From: Mesostigma viride
Lineage: Eukaryota > Streptophyta > Mesostigmatophyceae > Mesostigmatales > Mesostigmataceae
Length of the DNA: 24,169 nt
Assembly: GCA_009746045.1 (NCBI GenBank)
Contig: RPFO01000254.1
Location: 1-24,169, forward strand
Reading direction: 5' to 3'
Position numbers and translations under genes: made by a program
Notes under the pieces: model-generated
What the model was told of the DNA's origin: nothing
The model's input: the letters and a program-made list of their open reading frames with translations, nothing else
The model's database searches: none
Shown here: positions 1 through 10,363 of the stretch, one piece after another
Layout: the number at the start of each line of letters is the position of its first letter
Numbering within the stretch: the first letter of the stretch is position 1

Positions 1-3000
1 AGGCTCCCATTGGTGTCTCCATGGCCCGTCTACGTACATGAATGGCAAGTATGTAATTAATGATGAGGATTCAGGCTCCCATGGTGTCATCATGGCCTGT
101 CTACGTAATGGATGGCATGTATGTATTTAATGATGAGGATTCAGGCTCCCATGGTGTCTCCATGGCTGGCCTACGTACATGGTTGGCATTTATGTTAATT
201 AATGAGGAGGATTTAGGCTCCCATGGTGTCATCAATGCCCGTCTACGTACATGGTTGGCATATATGTAATTTAATGATGAGGATTCAGGCTCCAATCGGT
301 GTCATCATGGCCCGTACGTACATGGATGTCAAGAATAGTAAATGATGAGGATTCAGGCTCCCATGGTGTCATCATGGCTTGTCTACGTACATGGTTGGCA
401 TTTATGTAATTAACGAGGAGGATTCAGGCTCCCATGGTGTCTCCATGGCTGGCCTACGTACATGGATGTCAAGGAATAGTAAATGATGAGGATTCAGGCT
501 CCCATGGTGTCATCATGGCCCGTGTACGTACATGGATGGCATGTATGTAATTAATGATGAGGATTCAGGCTCCCATGGTGTCGTCATGGCCCGTCTACGT
601 ACATGGATGTCAAAGAAAAAAAATGATGAGGATTCAGGCTCCCATGGTGTCATCATGGCTGGCCTACGTGCATGGACGTCTCATAAAAAATGACGAGGAT
701 TTCAGGCTCCCATGGTGTCATCATGGCCCGTCTACGTACATGGTTGGCATTTTTGTAATTAATGATGAGGATTCAGGCTCCCATGGTGTCATCATGGCTG
801 GCCTACGTACATGGATGTTTCATAAAAAAATGATGAGGATTCAGGCTCCCATGGTGTCATCATGGCCCGTCTACGTACATGGTTGGCATTTATGTAATTA
901 ATGAAGAGGATTCAGGCTCCCATGGTGTCATCATGGCCCGTCTACGTACATGGATGTCAAGGAATAGAAAAATGATGAGGATTCAGGCTCCCATGGGGTC
1001 ATCATGGCTTGTCTACGTACATGGTTGGCATTTATGTAATTAACGAGGAGGATTCAGGCTCCATTGGTGTCATCATGGCTGGCCTACGTACATGGATGTC
1101 AAGGAATAGTAAATGATGAGGATTCAGGCTCCCATGGTGTCATCATGGCTTGTCTACGTACATGGTTGGCATTTATGTAATTAACGAGGAGGATTCAGGC
1201 TCCCATGGTGTCTCCATGGCTGGCCTACGTACATGGATGGCAAGGAATAGTAAATGATGAGGATTCAGGCTCCCATGGTGTCATCATGGCCCGTGTACGT
1301 ACATGGATGGCATGTATGTAATTAATGATGAGGATTCAGGCTCCCATGGTGTCATCATGGCCCGTCTACGTACATGGTTGGCATTTTGTAATTAATGATG
1401 AGGATTCAGGCTCCCATGGTGTCATCATGGCTGCCTACGTACATGGATGTTTCATAAAAAATGATGAGGATTCAGGCTCCCATGGTGTCATCATGGCCCG
1501 TCTACGTACATGGTTGGCATTTTGTAATTAATGATGAGGATTCAGGCTCCCATGGGGTCATCATGGCTTGTCTACGTACATGGTTGGCATTTATGTAATT
1601 AATGAGGAGGATTCAGGCTCCCATGGTGTCTCCATGGCTGGCCTACGTACATGGATGTCAAGGAATAGTAAATGATGAGGATTCAGGCTCCCATGGTGTC
1701 ATCATGGCCTGTCTACGTACATGGATGGCATGTATGTAATTAATGATGAGGATTCAGGCTCCCATGGTGTCATCATGGCTTGTCTACGTACATGGTTGGC
1801 ATTTATGTAATTAATGATGAGGATTCAGGCTCCCATGGTGTCTCCATGGCCCTACGTACATGGATGTCAAGGAATAGTAAATGATGAGGATTCAGGCTCC
1901 CATGGTGTCATCATGGCCCGTGTACGTACATGGATGGCATTATGTAATTAATGAGGAGGATTCAGGCTCCCATGGTGTCATCATGGCTGGCCTACGTACA
2001 TGGATGTCAAAGAAAAAGAAATGATGAGGATTCAGGCTCCCATGGTGTCATCATGGCTGGCCTACGTACATGGATGTCTCATAAATAAATGATGAGGATT
2101 CAGGCTCCCATGGTGTCATCATGGCTTGTCTACCACATGTGGCATGTATGTAATTAATGATGAGGATTCAGGCTCCCATGGTGTCATCATGGCCGTCTAC
2201 GTACATGGATGTCAAAGAAAAAAAATGATGAGGATTCAGGCTCCCATGGTGTCATCATGGCCCGTGTACGTACATGGATGGCATTTATGTAATTAATGAT
2301 GAGGATTCAGGCTCCCATGGTGTCATCATGGCTCGTCTACGTACATGAATGGCATTTATGTAATTAATGAGGAGGATTCAGGCTCCCATGGTGTCTCCAT
2401 GGCTGGCCTACGTACATGGATGTCAAGGAATAGTAAATGATGAGGATTCAGGCTCCCATGGTGTCATCATGGCCCGTGTACGTACATGGATGGCATGTAT
2501 GTAATTAATGAGGAGGATTCAGGCTCCCATGGTGTCATCATGGCTGGCCTACGTACATGGATGTCAAGGAATAGTAAATGATGAGGATTCAGGCTCCCAT
2601 GGTGTCATCATGGCCTGTCTACGTACATGGATGGCATGTATGTAATTAATGATGAGGATTCAGGCCCATGGTGTCATCATGGCTTGTCTACGTACATGGT
2701 TGGCATTTATGTAATTAATGAGGAGGATTCAGGCTCCCATGGTGTCATCATGGCTTGTCTACGTACATGGTTGGCATTTATGTAATTAATGATGAGGATT
2801 CAGGCTCCCATGGTGTCTCCATGGCTGGCCTACGTACATGAATGGCATTTATGTAATTAATGATGAGGATTCAGGCTCCCATGGTGTCATCATGGCCCGT
2901 CTACGTACATGGATGGCATTTATGTAATTAATGATGAGGATTCAGGCTCCCATGGGGTCATCATGGCTTGTCTACGTACATGGTTGGCATTTATGTAATT

Positions 3001-5335
3001 AATGATGAGGATTCAGGCTCCCATGGTGTCATCATGTCATGTCTACGTACATGAATGGCATTTATGTAATTAATGATGAGGATTCAGGCTCCCATGGTGT
3101 CATCATGGCTGTACGTACATGGATGGCATTTTGTAATAATAATGAGGATTCAGGCTCCCATGGTGTCATCATGGCCCGTCTACGTACATGGATGGCATTT
3201 ATGTAATTAATGATGAGGATTCAGGCTCCCATGGGTCATCATGGCTTGTCTACGTACATGGTTGGCATTTATGTAATTAATGAGGAGGATTCAGGCTCCC
3301 ATGGTGTCTCCATGGCTGGCCTACGTACATGGATGTCAAGGAATAGTAAATGATGAGGATTCAGGCTCCCATGGTGTCATCATTGCCCGTGTATGTACAT
3401 GGTTGGCATTTATGTAATTAATGATGAGGATTCAGGCTCCATTGGTGTCATCATTGCCCGTGTATGTACATGGTTGGCATTTATGTATGTAATTAATGAT
3501 GAGGATTCAGGCTCCATTGGTGTCATCATGGCTGGCCTACGTATGTACATGGATGTCAAAGAAAAAAAAATGATGAGGATTCAGGCTCCCATGGTGTCAT
3601 CATGGCCCGTCTACGTACATGGATGTCAAGGAATAGTAAATGATGAGGATTCAGGCTCCCATGGTGTCAGATGTCATGGCCTGTCTACGTACATGGATGG
3701 CATGTATGTAATTAATGATGAGGATTCAGGCTCCATTGGTGTCATCATGGCTGGCCTACGTATGTACATGGATGTCAAAGAAAAAAAAATGATGAGGATT
3801 CAGGCTCCCATGGTGTCATCATGGCCCGTCTACGTACATGGATGTCAAGGAATAGTAAATGATGAGGATTCAGGCTCCCATGGTGTCATCATGGCCTGTC
3901 TACGTACATGGATGGCATGTATGTATTTAATGATGAGGATTCAGGCTCCCATGGTGTCATCATGGCTGGCCTACGTACATGGATGTCTCAGAAAAAAAAT
4001 GATGAGGATTCAGGCTCCCATGGTGTCATCATGGCTGGCCTACGTACATGGATGTCAAAGAAAAAAAATGATGAGGATTCAGGCTCCCGTGGTGTCATTA
4101 TGGCCCGTCTACGTGTTGTTGGCATGTATGAAATTAATGATGAGGATTCAGGCTCCCATAGTGTCATCATGGCTGGCCTACGTACATGGTTGGCATTTAT
4201 GTAATTAATGATGAGGATTCAGGCTCCCATGGTGTCATCATTGCCCGTGTATGTACATGGTTGGCATTTATGTAATTAATGATGAGGATTCAGGCTCCAT
4301 TGGTGTCATCATGGCCCGTCTACGTACATGGACCGTGGCATTTATGTATTTAATGATGAGGATTCAGGCTCCCATGGGGTCATTGATGATCATGGCATTT
4401 ATGTATGTAATTAATGATGAGGATTCAGGCTCCATTGGTGTCATCATGGCTGGCCTACGTATGTACATGGATGTCAAAGAAAAAAAAATGATGAGGATTC
4501 AGGCTCCCATGGTGTCATCATGGCCCGTCTACGTACATGGATGTCAAGGAATAGTAAATGATGAGGATTCAGGCTCCCATGGTGTCAGATGTCATGGCCT
4601 GTCTACGTACATGGATGGCATGTATGTAATTAATGATGAGGATTCAGGCTCCATTGGTGTCATCATGGCTGGCCTACGTATGTACATGGATGTCAAAGAA
4701 AAAAAAATGATGAGGATTCAGGCTCCCATGGTGTCATCATGGCCCGTCTACGTACATGGATGTCAAGGAATAGTAAATGATGAGGATTCAGGCTCCCATG
4801 GTGTCATCATGGCCTGTCTACGTACATGGATGGCATGTATGTATTTAATGATGAGGATTCAGGCTCCCATGGTGTCATCATGGCTGGCCTACGTACATGG
4901 ATGTCTCAGAAAAAAAATGATGAGGATTCAGGCTCCCATGGTGTCATCATGGCTGGCCTACGTACATGGATGTCAAAGAAAAAAAAATGATCAGGATTCA
5001 GGCTCCCGTGGTGTCATTATGGCCCGTCTACGTGTTGTTGGCATGTATGAAATTAATGATGAGGATTCAGGCTCCCACAGTGTCATCATGGCTGGCCTAC
5101 GTACATGGTTGGCATTTATGTAATTAATGATGAGGATTCAGGCTCCCATGGTGTCATCATTGCCCGTGTATGTACATGGTTGGCATTTATGTAATTAATG
5201 ATGAGGATTCAGGCTCCATTGGTGTCATCATGGCCCGTCTACGTACATGGGTGGCATTTATGTATTTAATGATGAGGATTCAGGCTCCCATGGGGTCATC
5301 ATGGCTTGTCTACGTACATGGAGTCATATTGATTC
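1..5335. repeat. Minisatellite array, ~67-bp monomers, about 80 copies
   Basis: Head-to-tail monomers of roughly 60-71 bp fill the first 5.3 kb and are already in progress at base 1, so the array extends beyond the window. Each monomer has a constant front (GATGAGGATTCAGGCTCC, then CCATGGTGTCATCATGGC), a middle with CTACGTACATGG, and one of a few interchangeable tails: GGCATTTATGTAATTA, GTCAAGGAATAGTAA, GTCAAAGAAAAAA or a TTTCATAAAAA type. The front carries the palindromes CCATGG and TACGTA. Short open frames in it repeat the same 20 or so residues and shift frame between monomers, so I treat it as non-coding satellite DNA. The last monomer breaks off near 5320-5335. Confidence 0.95.
3481..5298. 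repeat. Higher-order duplication inside the minisatellite (918-bp period)
   Basis: The segment 3481-4384 is repeated almost exactly at 4399-5298, an offset of 918-919 bp and about 13-14 monomers. Within each large copy a three-monomer block is itself repeated with a 219-bp period (starts at 3501 and 3720, then 4419 and 4638). Diagnostic shared variants include a GGTGTCAGATGTCATGG monomer, CTACGTATGTACATGG and CTACGTGTTGTTGGCATG. The copies differ by scattered single bases and small indels, which points to recent unequal exchange or slippage rather than independent mutation. Confidence 0.85.
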
Positions 5336-5590
5336 ATGGAACAATGAGATACCATTCTTAATTGAAAATTGTTCTTGATACTTTCACATGCATGCCCGGA
5401 ATCGTGAATTTGTGCGGGTTTCCATGATGACAATCCTCATTGAATTCTTGAGCACACAATATTGAGCAATTTAGGGGCACTTCGGCAATGTTGACCATTT
5501 TCATTCATGATAAAATTAACATTTAATGCAATAAATACATATTCCACTCATTTTAATAAACCATGCAAAAACTTTACAAGCACGCTCAAG
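5336..5590. other. Non-coding spacer between the two minisatellites
   Basis: About 250 bp of moderately AT-rich unique sequence without a credible gene. At 5422-5446 the bases ATGATGACAATCCTCATTG resemble a shortened monomer of the first minisatellite in inverted orientation (its reverse complement reads CAATGAGGATT then GTCATCAT). This could be an old inverted fragment or chance. Nothing else is recognisable. Confidence 0.5.
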
Positions 5591-6085
5591 CTAGGGGTGG
5601 GCTGGCATGCACGCGTGGGTGTGGGGGTGGGCTGGCATGCATGCGTGGGTGTGGGGGGGGCTAGCCTGCATGCGTGGGTGTGTGGGGGGGGCATGCATGC
5701 GTGGGTGTGTGTGGGGGGCTAGCATGCATGCGTAAGTGTGGGGGGGGCTGGCATGCATGCGTGGGTGTGTATGGGGGCTGGCATGCATGCGTGGGTGTGT
5801 GTGGGGGGCTAGCATGCATGCGTGGGTGTGGGGGGGCTGTCATGCATGCGTGGGTGTGGGGGGGCTGGCATGAATGCGTGGGTGTGGGGGGCTAGCATGC
5901 ATGCGTGGGTGTGGGGGTGGGCTAGCATGCATGCGTGGGTGTGAGTGTGGGCTAGCATGCATGCGTGGGTGTGGGGGGGGCTAGCATGCATGCGTGGGTG
6001 TGGGGGGGCCGGGGCCGGGGCTAGCATGCATGCGTGGGTGTGGGGGTGGGCTAGCATGCATGCGTGGGTGTGGGGGGGGCTAGCA
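5591..6085. repeat. G-rich minisatellite, ~31-bp units, about 16 copies
   Basis: Units of roughly 27-39 bp built from GGCTAGCATGCATGCG, then TGGGTGTGG and a G-run of 4-8 bases. The length variation lies mostly in the G-runs and GT steps. Each unit combines the palindromes GCTAGC and GCATGC, an alternating purine/pyrimidine stretch (GCATGCATGCGTG, then GTGTG) and several G-tracts on the plus strand. A GGGGCC triplication interrupts one unit at about 6007-6021. Open frames on both strands are His/Pro/Cys-rich or Gly/Val/Trp-rich repeats of the unit and are not considered genes. Confidence 0.95.
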
Positions 6086-6109
6086 CGCCCCACCCCTCCA
6101 TCGGCACAG

Positions 6110-6145
6110 CCAGCCTTGTGAGTCTACCCTTAACAACAAGGCTGG
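6110..6145. other. Perfect 10-bp inverted repeat (hairpin) beside the minisatellite
   Basis: CCAGCCTTGT at 6110-6119 pairs perfectly with ACAAGGCTGG at 6136-6145 across a 16-base loop. It lies 25 bp past the end of the G-rich minisatellite. There is no U-run or adjacent gene to support a terminator role. It could be a boundary hairpin or part of an old mobile element. Confidence 0.5.
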
Positions 6146-6300
6146 TAGGACGACACGCCTGAGCAGCATATGTCATGCCTATCTCAGGCTAATAATGTGT
6201 GATTTTGTGCCAACAACCAAGTTGTTCCACCCAACAACACATTATAAACCCTCTTCCAAAATGCCCAACAAGCCGGACACGTGGAGGACCACACACGCAG

Positions 6301-6311
6301 TATATAAAGAG
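6301..6311 (+). promoter_or_regulatory. TATA-like motif TATATAAAGAG (copy 1)
   Basis: TATATAAAGAG in a GC-richer context resembles a eukaryotic TATA box. The identical 11-mer recurs at 7655-7665. No credible coding region starts downstream within the next few hundred bases, so a promoter role is only a possibility. Confidence 0.2.
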
Positions 6312-7408
6312 AAAATAAGCTGACTTTTTATCCAGCCAACCTGTGGCTAGCTGCTCTGGTTAGCATGACAAATGCTAACATTTACTCAGTGGGAAAGGTG
6401 AAGAGACCATTGGAACAGCCTACCTGACGCATGTGCCACCAAAGCATTGTGTCCCGCAAAATGCACACTGCCTCCTTTCTAACAAGCACGAGCCGCTCTC
6501 TTTAGGAGACAGGTGCCAGCTCGTCAGTGTCTGGGGAAAATGATGCCGCTGCTTAGGAAGACCGCGTGAATTTCCTCGAACACAACTGTCTATAAAGCAA
6601 AAGAAATTTCAGAGAAGCATGGAAATAAAAGCATTACACCTTCCCGACAGGTTGCGGGCCACGCGCTGCAGAAAGCCAGCCACGTCACAGACGATTAACT
6701 AGCTAAAAGACACCCAGGAATCCAGCGATGCAGCGCCAGGACCCGCAACTTTCTGGCTGCATCTGGCCGGAAAGAAGGCAAAAAGCTTACGCTCAACGAG
6801 GTAAGAAAGCAGGAAAACGCAAGCTTAAGACGTTTAACACAAGAACGTACCATAACGGGCATTTATTCGTGCCCAGGCGCACAAGAAAGTCCACCCTTTC
6901 ATGGAGTGGTTGGGCAGTACGCATCGCGCAGGGCTAATGTTATCTTACCGCAAAATGACGGGAAAGGTAAAGATAGCAGCGGGAATTTTTACGGCTTTAG
7001 AAACATCATTAAACTAGCTTTCCTTACGACCATCAAAACTGGCAACAATCGACAATCAACCCGGCAGGCATCCAATATACTTTATTCATCCCGACAGAAA
7101 TTCAGGCCGGACCCCCCCTGCCGATGGCAAAGAAAAAAAGCCCGCGACATTATAGATCGCAACCATCCCGCCATAAATTAGAATCAGTAACTAATTTTCT
7201 CCAACAATCGAGCATTTCTGCTTTCCGCGTGCCAGATTTGTCACGTTTCGTCTAAAGGCAGTCGCCATGGCCCCTACCGCAAGGGGTGCGCGCACCATGC
7301 CGACATTGCTTTTGGGCCTCAATTTGCACCGAAATTTGGTCCGTACCGTCCAGCTCAGTCGGATTATGTATGTGGATCGGCCGTGTTGGTTGCATACGCA
7401 GGTATATT

Positions 7409-7478
7409 AATTCTTGCATTCGCCCCGGACCTTCCCCAGGACAGGTCAGGATATAACAATAATTCTTGCATTCGCCCC
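7409..7478. repeat. Diverged 52-bp tandem duplication
   Basis: AATTCTTGCATTCGCCCC occurs at 7409-7426 and again at 7461-7478. The sequence between and after them is partly conserved: both copies continue to a GGTCAGG end and are preceded by an AT-rich TATATTA/TATAACA stretch. This is a local duplication of about 52 bp with the flanks drifting apart. Confidence 0.6.
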
Positions 7479-7654
7479 CGCCCTTTCCTATGGCCTGGTC
7501 AGGTTTGGGCGCGACGCCACTAGCGCGGCGCCCGCGACAGAGTGGCCAGGCTCGAGCACGTTTTCTGGATCCCAAGCACCGGATTGGACACTGTCCGAGG
7601 ACTGGACAGGAATTGGCTGACCAATCGGATGCTTGCTCGTCGTCTCCAAAAACA

Positions 7655-7665
7655 TATATAAAGAG
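7655..7665 (+). promoter_or_regulatory. TATA-like motif TATATAAAGAG (copy 2)
   Basis: Second copy of the same 11-mer seen at 6301. The flanks differ (GCCAAATCGCGCG follows), so it is not part of a longer repeat. No supported gene follows; the short open frame at 7739-7936 shows no recognisable protein signature. Confidence 0.2.
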
Positions 7666-7929
7666 CCAAATCGCGCGAACTACGCAATGATCCTTTAAGC
7701 AGCGTTACTCTGCCGAAATGTCAACCTAGGCCGGTCAAGTGACGCCGAGGTGTTCACCGATAGTTCAGGTCAGCCACAGCGCGCCTTCGAATGTAGGCAC
7801 GGTCGCATTTTTTTTTAGGAAATGTAGAATTGTTGTCGACCAGCTACCAACGCCCGACCGGACCCATACAACGGAAACATCAAGGCGATGTGATGTAGGT
7901 GTGTCTGATATCTCATTAATACACAGAGC

Positions 7930-8095
7930 ATCGTGAATATAATATATAATATAAATTATATAATATACTATAATTAATATATAATTTTAATTTTATGTTA
8001 ATTTTAATGTTATTTCATATAACATAATATAGCATAATATAATATAATATAATATTATATAAAGTAGTATATAAAAAATTAAAATGTAAAAGAAA
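7930..8095. other. AT-rich low-complexity block
   Basis: About 165 bp made almost entirely of TA, AATAT and TTAAT steps with many short self-complementary stretches (for example runs of ATAATATA). It is much more AT-rich than its surroundings. It could be a replication or matrix-attachment-type unwinding element or simple slippage DNA; no gene is present. Confidence 0.7.
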
Positions 8096-8392
8096 AATAT
8101 CTACCTTATTGGGGTTTAATGTTCCTTTCCAGTTCAGCATAAGTACACTCTTGAGTGTGTGCAATGTTTGGTTATACGCCATTGTCTTAAAATAGCAACC
8201 AATGTAAACCTCCGTCCTAACCACATTTGGATACAATAAAGACATTGATGCCTGACACATAGCATTCATTGCTTGAAATACCATGCATATTTTGTGTCAA
8301 TGTTCTGCAGACCACAGCTTCAAGTGGGCATACTTCGCTTTCCTCAATATAATGGCGACATGGCATTTGGTGAAAGTGGTGAGTGCCATGAA
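8096..8392. other. No gene seen; flank of the 228-bp repeat array
   Basis: Roughly 300 bp with no convincing coding sequence. The part after about 8290 may be a badly diverged extra copy of the neighbouring repeat, since it shares a CATTTTGTGT-like stretch and similar composition, but the match is too weak to annotate as such. Confidence 0.4.
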
Positions 8393-8637
8393 GTTGCGCC
8401 GGCCGTCGTTATCCATGACGAACTGAATGGGTTTCGTGCAAATCAAGTTTTTTGTTTTGGTGTTCCAGTTGCGCCGGCCGGCGTTTCCAATGGTATCTTG
8501 CGCGCACTTGCAAAAGCTTGCACGCTTATCAACATTTTGTGTTGGTAAACATTTTATCACCTCTGAGATTTCCGCCTTCACTACCTGAGTTGCTTCTTTG
8601 TGGTTTTCAAATGCAACCGAGTTACGCCGGCCGTCGT
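8393..8637. repeat. 228-bp tandem repeat with paired palindromes, left part
   Basis: The unit contains two related 18-bp cores. Core A is GTTRCGCCGGCCGTCGTT (8393-8410 and 8621-8637) and core B is GTTGCGCCGGCCGGCGTT (8468-8485). A to A is 228 bp. The spacer between A and B contains GACRAACTG, GTGCAAATCA and a TTTTG tract. The spacer between B and A contains CCAATGGTATCTTG and CCTGAGTTGCTTCTT. The array is cut at 8637 by the LTR retrotransposon and continues at 17938: removing the element and one GTCGT rejoins core A perfectly with the sequence found in the other copy. Confidence 0.85.
8633..8637. repeat. Target-site duplication GTCGT, left
   Basis: The five bases directly outside the left LTR are GTCGT, identical to 17933-17937 directly outside the right LTR. 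Joining the flanks through one copy restores repeat core A (GTTACGCCGGCC then GTCGTT), which is independent proof that this is the target duplication. Confidence 0.92.
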
Positions 8638-9016
8638 AGTTATGCAACACAAAGCTTGGAATGCTTGGGCACTGCCAAATGGCGTGTGTGTGCGTGAACG
8701 ACGAGACACCTTGGCATTAGGATAATGTGGCACATATACTGCTGGCCAGCCGTCAACGATGGCTGGCCAGACTTTGCGTAAGTTAAACTAACTTACTGAT
8801 CCTGGACGGACTAACCTATCAGTTACAACCTGATCTAGTCAGTCCTAACATGACAACTACAGTCCCGGTACTGAGGTACCGGCTCATCACATACTGAGTA
8901 CAGCCACGTGTCCATGCCACGACTGTTCTAGTCCAGCACCGTCCCAGTACCCAATTGGGCGCCGGCGGTGCTGGCACGTGTCCACTTAGGCTACAGGCGG
9001 GAGACTTAGACTAACT
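8638..9016 (-). repeat. 3' LTR of the retrotransposon (379 bp)
   Basis: Direct copy of 17554-17932. The two differ at two positions: C versus T in CTGAGTAYAGCC, and A versus C in CAGTACCCAMTTGGG. The ends are AGTTATG...CTAACT, a 5-bp inverted pair AGTTA/TAACT instead of the usual TG...CA. Internal structures include a perfect hairpin CTGGCCAGCC / GGCTGGCCAG at 8742-8770 with a 9-base loop, and TAAGTTA-AAC-TAACTTA at 8779-8795, which repeats the terminal motif inside the LTR. Confidence 0.95.
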
Positions 9017-9045
9017 CCCACTTTAAGTTTTCTTTGGGTTTCAAC
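9017..9045 (-). promoter_or_regulatory. Probable polypurine tract before the 3' LTR
   Basis: On the minus strand the bases directly before the 3' LTR read CCCAAAGAAAACTTAAAGTGGG, with AAAGTGGG abutting the LTR. A purine-rich run ending in G's at this place is the usual plus-strand priming site of LTR retroelements. The position supports the LTR boundary at 9016. The 355 bp from here to the pol stop at 9401 is untranslated and shows nothing else. Confidence 0.6.
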
Positions 9046-9400
9046 AGAAACACACATAGCCATCAAATGGACGCAGCCATTCCCAATGCCTTAAAAAAAC
9101 TGTCAGATAACCTACTAGGACCCAAAGGTCACCTCACACATGTACAAGAGATGCATTAAAAAGGCCCCATGTCTCAAGCATGGTTTCTTAACTGAGTGAG
9201 ATGGGTGCTCCAGGCCCCAGCATGTCATGGTCATCCAAACAAGTGTCTCACAAAATTTTATTCAATAAATAACACATTCATCATGTCCCAACTTTCTAGA
9301 CCAGTGCTTCTCACTGTCAGAAAACTACCCAGCTGCCACTGCAGCCTTTCAGCTGCAGTATTAGGCAGGGGGTCATGGGCTAACATGTACAATGTGCCAG

Positions 9401-10363
9401 TCACTTCAGACTGTAACCAGGGTTCATCAACCCATACAAGACCTGGTATTGTGGTCCTGCTGCTTGTGGCACCTTGGTCAGTGCATCTGCAGCATTGTCT
9501 TTGTCCCTGACGTGGGCTTTAGACTCCAGGTACTTGCATTCCTGTTTTAGCACAATCCAATCCAGGTCCGAGTGTACAGCCAAAGGATTGGCAAGGAAAG
9601 AGATGATAGATTGAGAGTCAGTCAGCAAATGTGCTTTCACTCCTGCAGAGCTACCAGCCTGGTGTTGAAGCCAGACCAGCAAGTGATTGAGATACCTTGC
9701 ATGCAAGACAGAAGATACCACAGCCCTGCATTCAGCTACATTGCTACTCACAGCTTTCCTCTTGTGCAATCTACTGAACCAGGAGACTAGTGACTTCTTC
9801 CCACCTTGGTTATGCAGGAAAAACAATCCAGCCTCTCTGGCTTGAACCTTGGTAACTACCCTGGACTCCATTGAACTATCCATCATGCACGTGATGTGAA
9901 TGGGAGTAAACAGGTCCAGTGAGTGAAGCATCAAAGGTGGACCATCATGCAACAACTGCTTGATTGCCCGTGCTCCTACCTCCTGTAGTACCTCATCATC
10001 TACCCTGCTCACAAAAGCCAGGTGGGGTGCACATGTAGCACATAGCCAACCAAGCTTGCCTCTAATGGTAGGGCACATGTCAGGGGTGATGTGAACAGGC
10101 AGGACATCCAGACAAGACTTAATGTATTCAGCAGAGGCCTGCATGGAACAAACCCAGCTGCCCTGCTGCTGCAGCAACTCAAGCATCATGCCACAGAACT
10201 TGACTGGCTCCTTGCCCAGCTCTAGCTGCTTGCCAATCTCAAAACTGGCAGACACCTGAGCTATGAAAGCATCCACTGCAGCTCTAGGACCTGAGATTAA
10301 CTGATCATCCCCATGCCAGACAAACATCATCATTCCATCAGGGTGTGGGATGACAAACAGCAA
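9401..10363 (-). CDS. pol: Pol: reverse transcriptase C-terminal half and RNase H
   Basis: Continues RT from FVIPHPDG through MMMFVWHGDDQLISG, which is motif C with the catalytic Asp pair at residues 19-20; the usual YVDD is HGDD here. RT ends at about residue 140 (10363-9940). The copia-type RNase H follows: ITCMMDSSMES (D162), SLVSWFSRLHKRKAVSSNVAE (E211), HLLTDSQSI (D249) and NAADALTK (D293), the last being the hallmark of copia RNase H ends. The stop at 9401 lies 385 bp from the 3' LTR. No integrase follows, which excludes a Ty3-type order. The start is not a real initiation site: translation must enter from the preceding frame. Confidence 0.9.
   Translation of the reverse strand: MLFVIPHPDGMMMFVWHGDDQLISGPRAAVDAFIAQVSASFEIGKQLELGKEPVKFCGMMLELLQQQGSWVCSMQASAEYIKSCLDVLPVHITPDMCPTIRGKLGWLCATCAPHLAFVSRVDDEVLQEVGARAIKQLLHDGPPLMLHSLDLFTPIHITCMMDSSMESRVVTKVQAREAGLFFLHNQGGKKSLVSWFSRLHKRKAVSSNVAECRAVVSSVLHARYLNHLLVWLQHQAGSSAGVKAHLLTDSQSIISFLANPLAVHSDLDWIVLKQECKYLESKAHVRDKDNAADALTKVPQAAGPQYQVLYGLMNPGYSLK

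Larger units (their letters stand above)
6146..7929. other. 1.8-kb stretch without a recognisable gene
   Basis: Mixed-composition sequence. All open frames here are below about 110 codons, overlap one another on both strands and show no known motif, repeat pattern or splice-compatible continuation. The only structured items are two identical TATA-like 11-mers and a diverged 52-bp duplication, listed separately. The region may hold regulatory or decayed transposon DNA, but nothing in it identifies which. Confidence 0.5.

Noticed and set aside
554-901. Open frames of 70-290 codons inside the first minisatellite (for example 3393-4208 and 4251-5123)
   Set aside because: They are translations of the satellite monomer, switch frame whenever a monomer changes length, and occur on both strands.
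1-5335. CRISPR array
   Set aside because: Monomers abut without unique spacers, repeat length is too great, and the context is eukaryotic.
5591-6093. His/Pro-rich and Gly/Val-rich open frames across the G-rich minisatellite
   Set aside because: Pure by-products of the unit in several frames and both strands, with no start context or splice continuation.
7252-7575. 107-codon minus-strand frame and overlapping plus-strand frames
   Set aside because: Short, mutually overlapping, GC-driven and without motifs; part of it covers the 52-bp duplication.
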